NCBI GenBank assembly: GCA_037127255.1
Contig: JBANSL010000005.1
Span: 64,107,909 to 64,171,908 of the forward strand
Source of the DNA: Persicaria tinctoria
Taxonomy: Eukaryota; Streptophyta; Magnoliopsida; Caryophyllales; Polygonaceae
DNA: 64,000 nucleotides
Direction of reading: 5' to 3'
Shown piece after piece: positions 63,135 to 64,000 of the stretch (positions are counted from its first letter, which is position 1; each line of letters starts with the position of its first letter). The position numbers and the translations under genes were made by a program. The notes beneath the pieces were generated by a model. The model saw nothing but the letters and a program-made list of their open reading frames with translations, was not told where the DNA came from and made no database searches.

Positions 63135-64000
63135 ATCATTATGGATAATACATACAAGATCAACGCGTAAGTACTCTAGTCTAAAACTTTGTACATTTAG
63201 ATTTATCGATTTTCTTACCTATTTGCTACATTGCCTAGACATGTACAACATAGCTCTATGCGAGGTGGTTAGCTTTACGCCGATGGGAAATAACTTTTAC
63301 ATTGCCTACTCCTTTATGACTCATGAGAACAAATAAACGTACGCTTGGGTGCTTAACAACACCCGTGTTATTCTTCAAGGTCAAATACCTAATTCGATCA
63401 TGACTGATCAAGAACCGAGCCTTCTCGTGGCACTTAGGGTGGTTTCCCCACATGTACAACACCTATTGTACGTGTTGGTTAAATGTAACTTGCAACTGTG
63501 AAGAGGTCACGTTGAAGATCACCAATAATTTATAACATGCTGTGATATTCGAAAATAACGTTTGGGGTTCATACCAATCTTCTACGGAGGAGTCTTCCGC
63601 GTGGCGCCGGCAATGGCTTCACGCAAGATGGCAACCCGCATCAGAGGTCTTGGGATATCTGAAATCAGTGTGGCTCATTCATAGGACGAGCCTTGTTAGA
63701 TTTTACACCGACCACGTTCTCAACTTTGAAACGAGGACAACAAATGGGTACAAATATCCTTTTCACATTTACACATGTATCTCATTCTTAAATTTTCAAA
63801 TTCTTCATTAACAAAACATGATGCAATATGTGTAGGGTTGAAGACCAACACAAAGTGCTAAAGGAAGTGTTACACTCGTCCACGAGTGACTTCTGCGTTG
63901 TGGTGAATGTCATTCACCGAGTTAATGAATGATATGTCCATAATTTGCAGACTTCCTTGGATATTAATCATTTTAAATGGACATTGGCACACACAACGTC
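63135..64000 (+). pseudogene. Mutator-like (FAR1-type) transposase, partial and broken
   Basis: Plus-strand pieces in the order of the MULE transposase domain: MDNTYKINA (first Asp region, 63142-63168), an intron-like gap, then YNIALCEVVSFTPMGNNFYI, TYAWVLNNTR, NSIMTDQEPSLLVALRVVSP and HLL. After a one-base frameshift near 63465 come VTCNCEEVTL and then NVWGSYQSSTEE, WLHARWQPASEVLGYL, VWLIHRTSLVRFYTDH, LNFETRTTN. After an intron (about 63748-63835) comes VEDQHKVLKEVLHSSTSDF. The MTDQE block holds the second catalytic Asp. TAA after ENK (63334-63336) interrupts it. It runs off the window. Active relatives cut and move Mutator-like elements; plant FAR1/FHY3 regulators descend from them, but the breaks here argue for a dead transposon. 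Confidence 0.82.

Overview
This is nuclear DNA from a flowering plant, most likely a eudicot. The evidence is spliced genes with GT/AG introns, a chloroplast-type beta-carbonic anhydrase, plant LTR retrotransposons with tRNA-type primer-binding sites, a plant L1-type LINE with an RNase H domain, CACTA, hAT and Mutator-like DNA transposons and a Helitron end. The species cannot be told from the window.

Only two host genes are convincing. A beta-carbonic anhydrase (+ strand, 3' part, 259-1726) enters from the left edge; its last intron can be spliced or retained, giving two C-termini. An Arg/Ser-rich, probably nuclear protein of about 285 residues is spread over four exons on the minus strand (28081-31682), with a MITE in one intron. 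Almost everything else is mobile DNA.

Layout. 2188-3243: non-autonomous hAT element with an 8-bp target duplication. 3.8-5.0 kb and 5.26-5.76 kb plus 21.04-21.30 kb: two copies of the 3' end of a Copia-like element. The second copy is split by a four-level nest: hAT-like element (5757-21040), then an Athila-like Gypsy element on the minus strand (7059-20075, both LTRs and a 5-bp duplication), then a CACTA element (9847-13656) carrying a broken copy of the ribosomal protein eL38 gene. 22118-26699: Mutator-like element with long terminal inverted repeats, containing a truncated second Gypsy-type element. 31.9-38.8 kb: decayed L1-type LINE. 40.7-42.8 kb: right part of another Mutator-like element. 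44383-57013: fairly young Copia element on the minus strand, split by a CACTA element (49116-55615) with its own Ptta/En/Spm-type pseudogene. 58.97-59.51 kb: short Helitron. 59.56-59.99 kb: foldback element. 63.1-64.0 kb: Mutator-like transposase pseudogene running off the right edge.

Two patterns are not explained by ordinary annotation. First, five tRNA-like sequences (10198, 23001, 25447, 40749, 41315) lie inside DNA transposons or their remnants. Their acceptor, D and T stems show paired, compensatory base changes, while their anticodon loops have abnormal sizes. Four of them form two head-facing inverted pairs inside Mutator-like elements. Second, a CpG-rich palindromic motif, GTCGACGTCGA and variants, recurs many times in the LTRs and internal region of the Athila-like element, and a related TCGATATCGA form occurs in the LTR of the second Gypsy-type element. 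All readings were made by eye without database searches.
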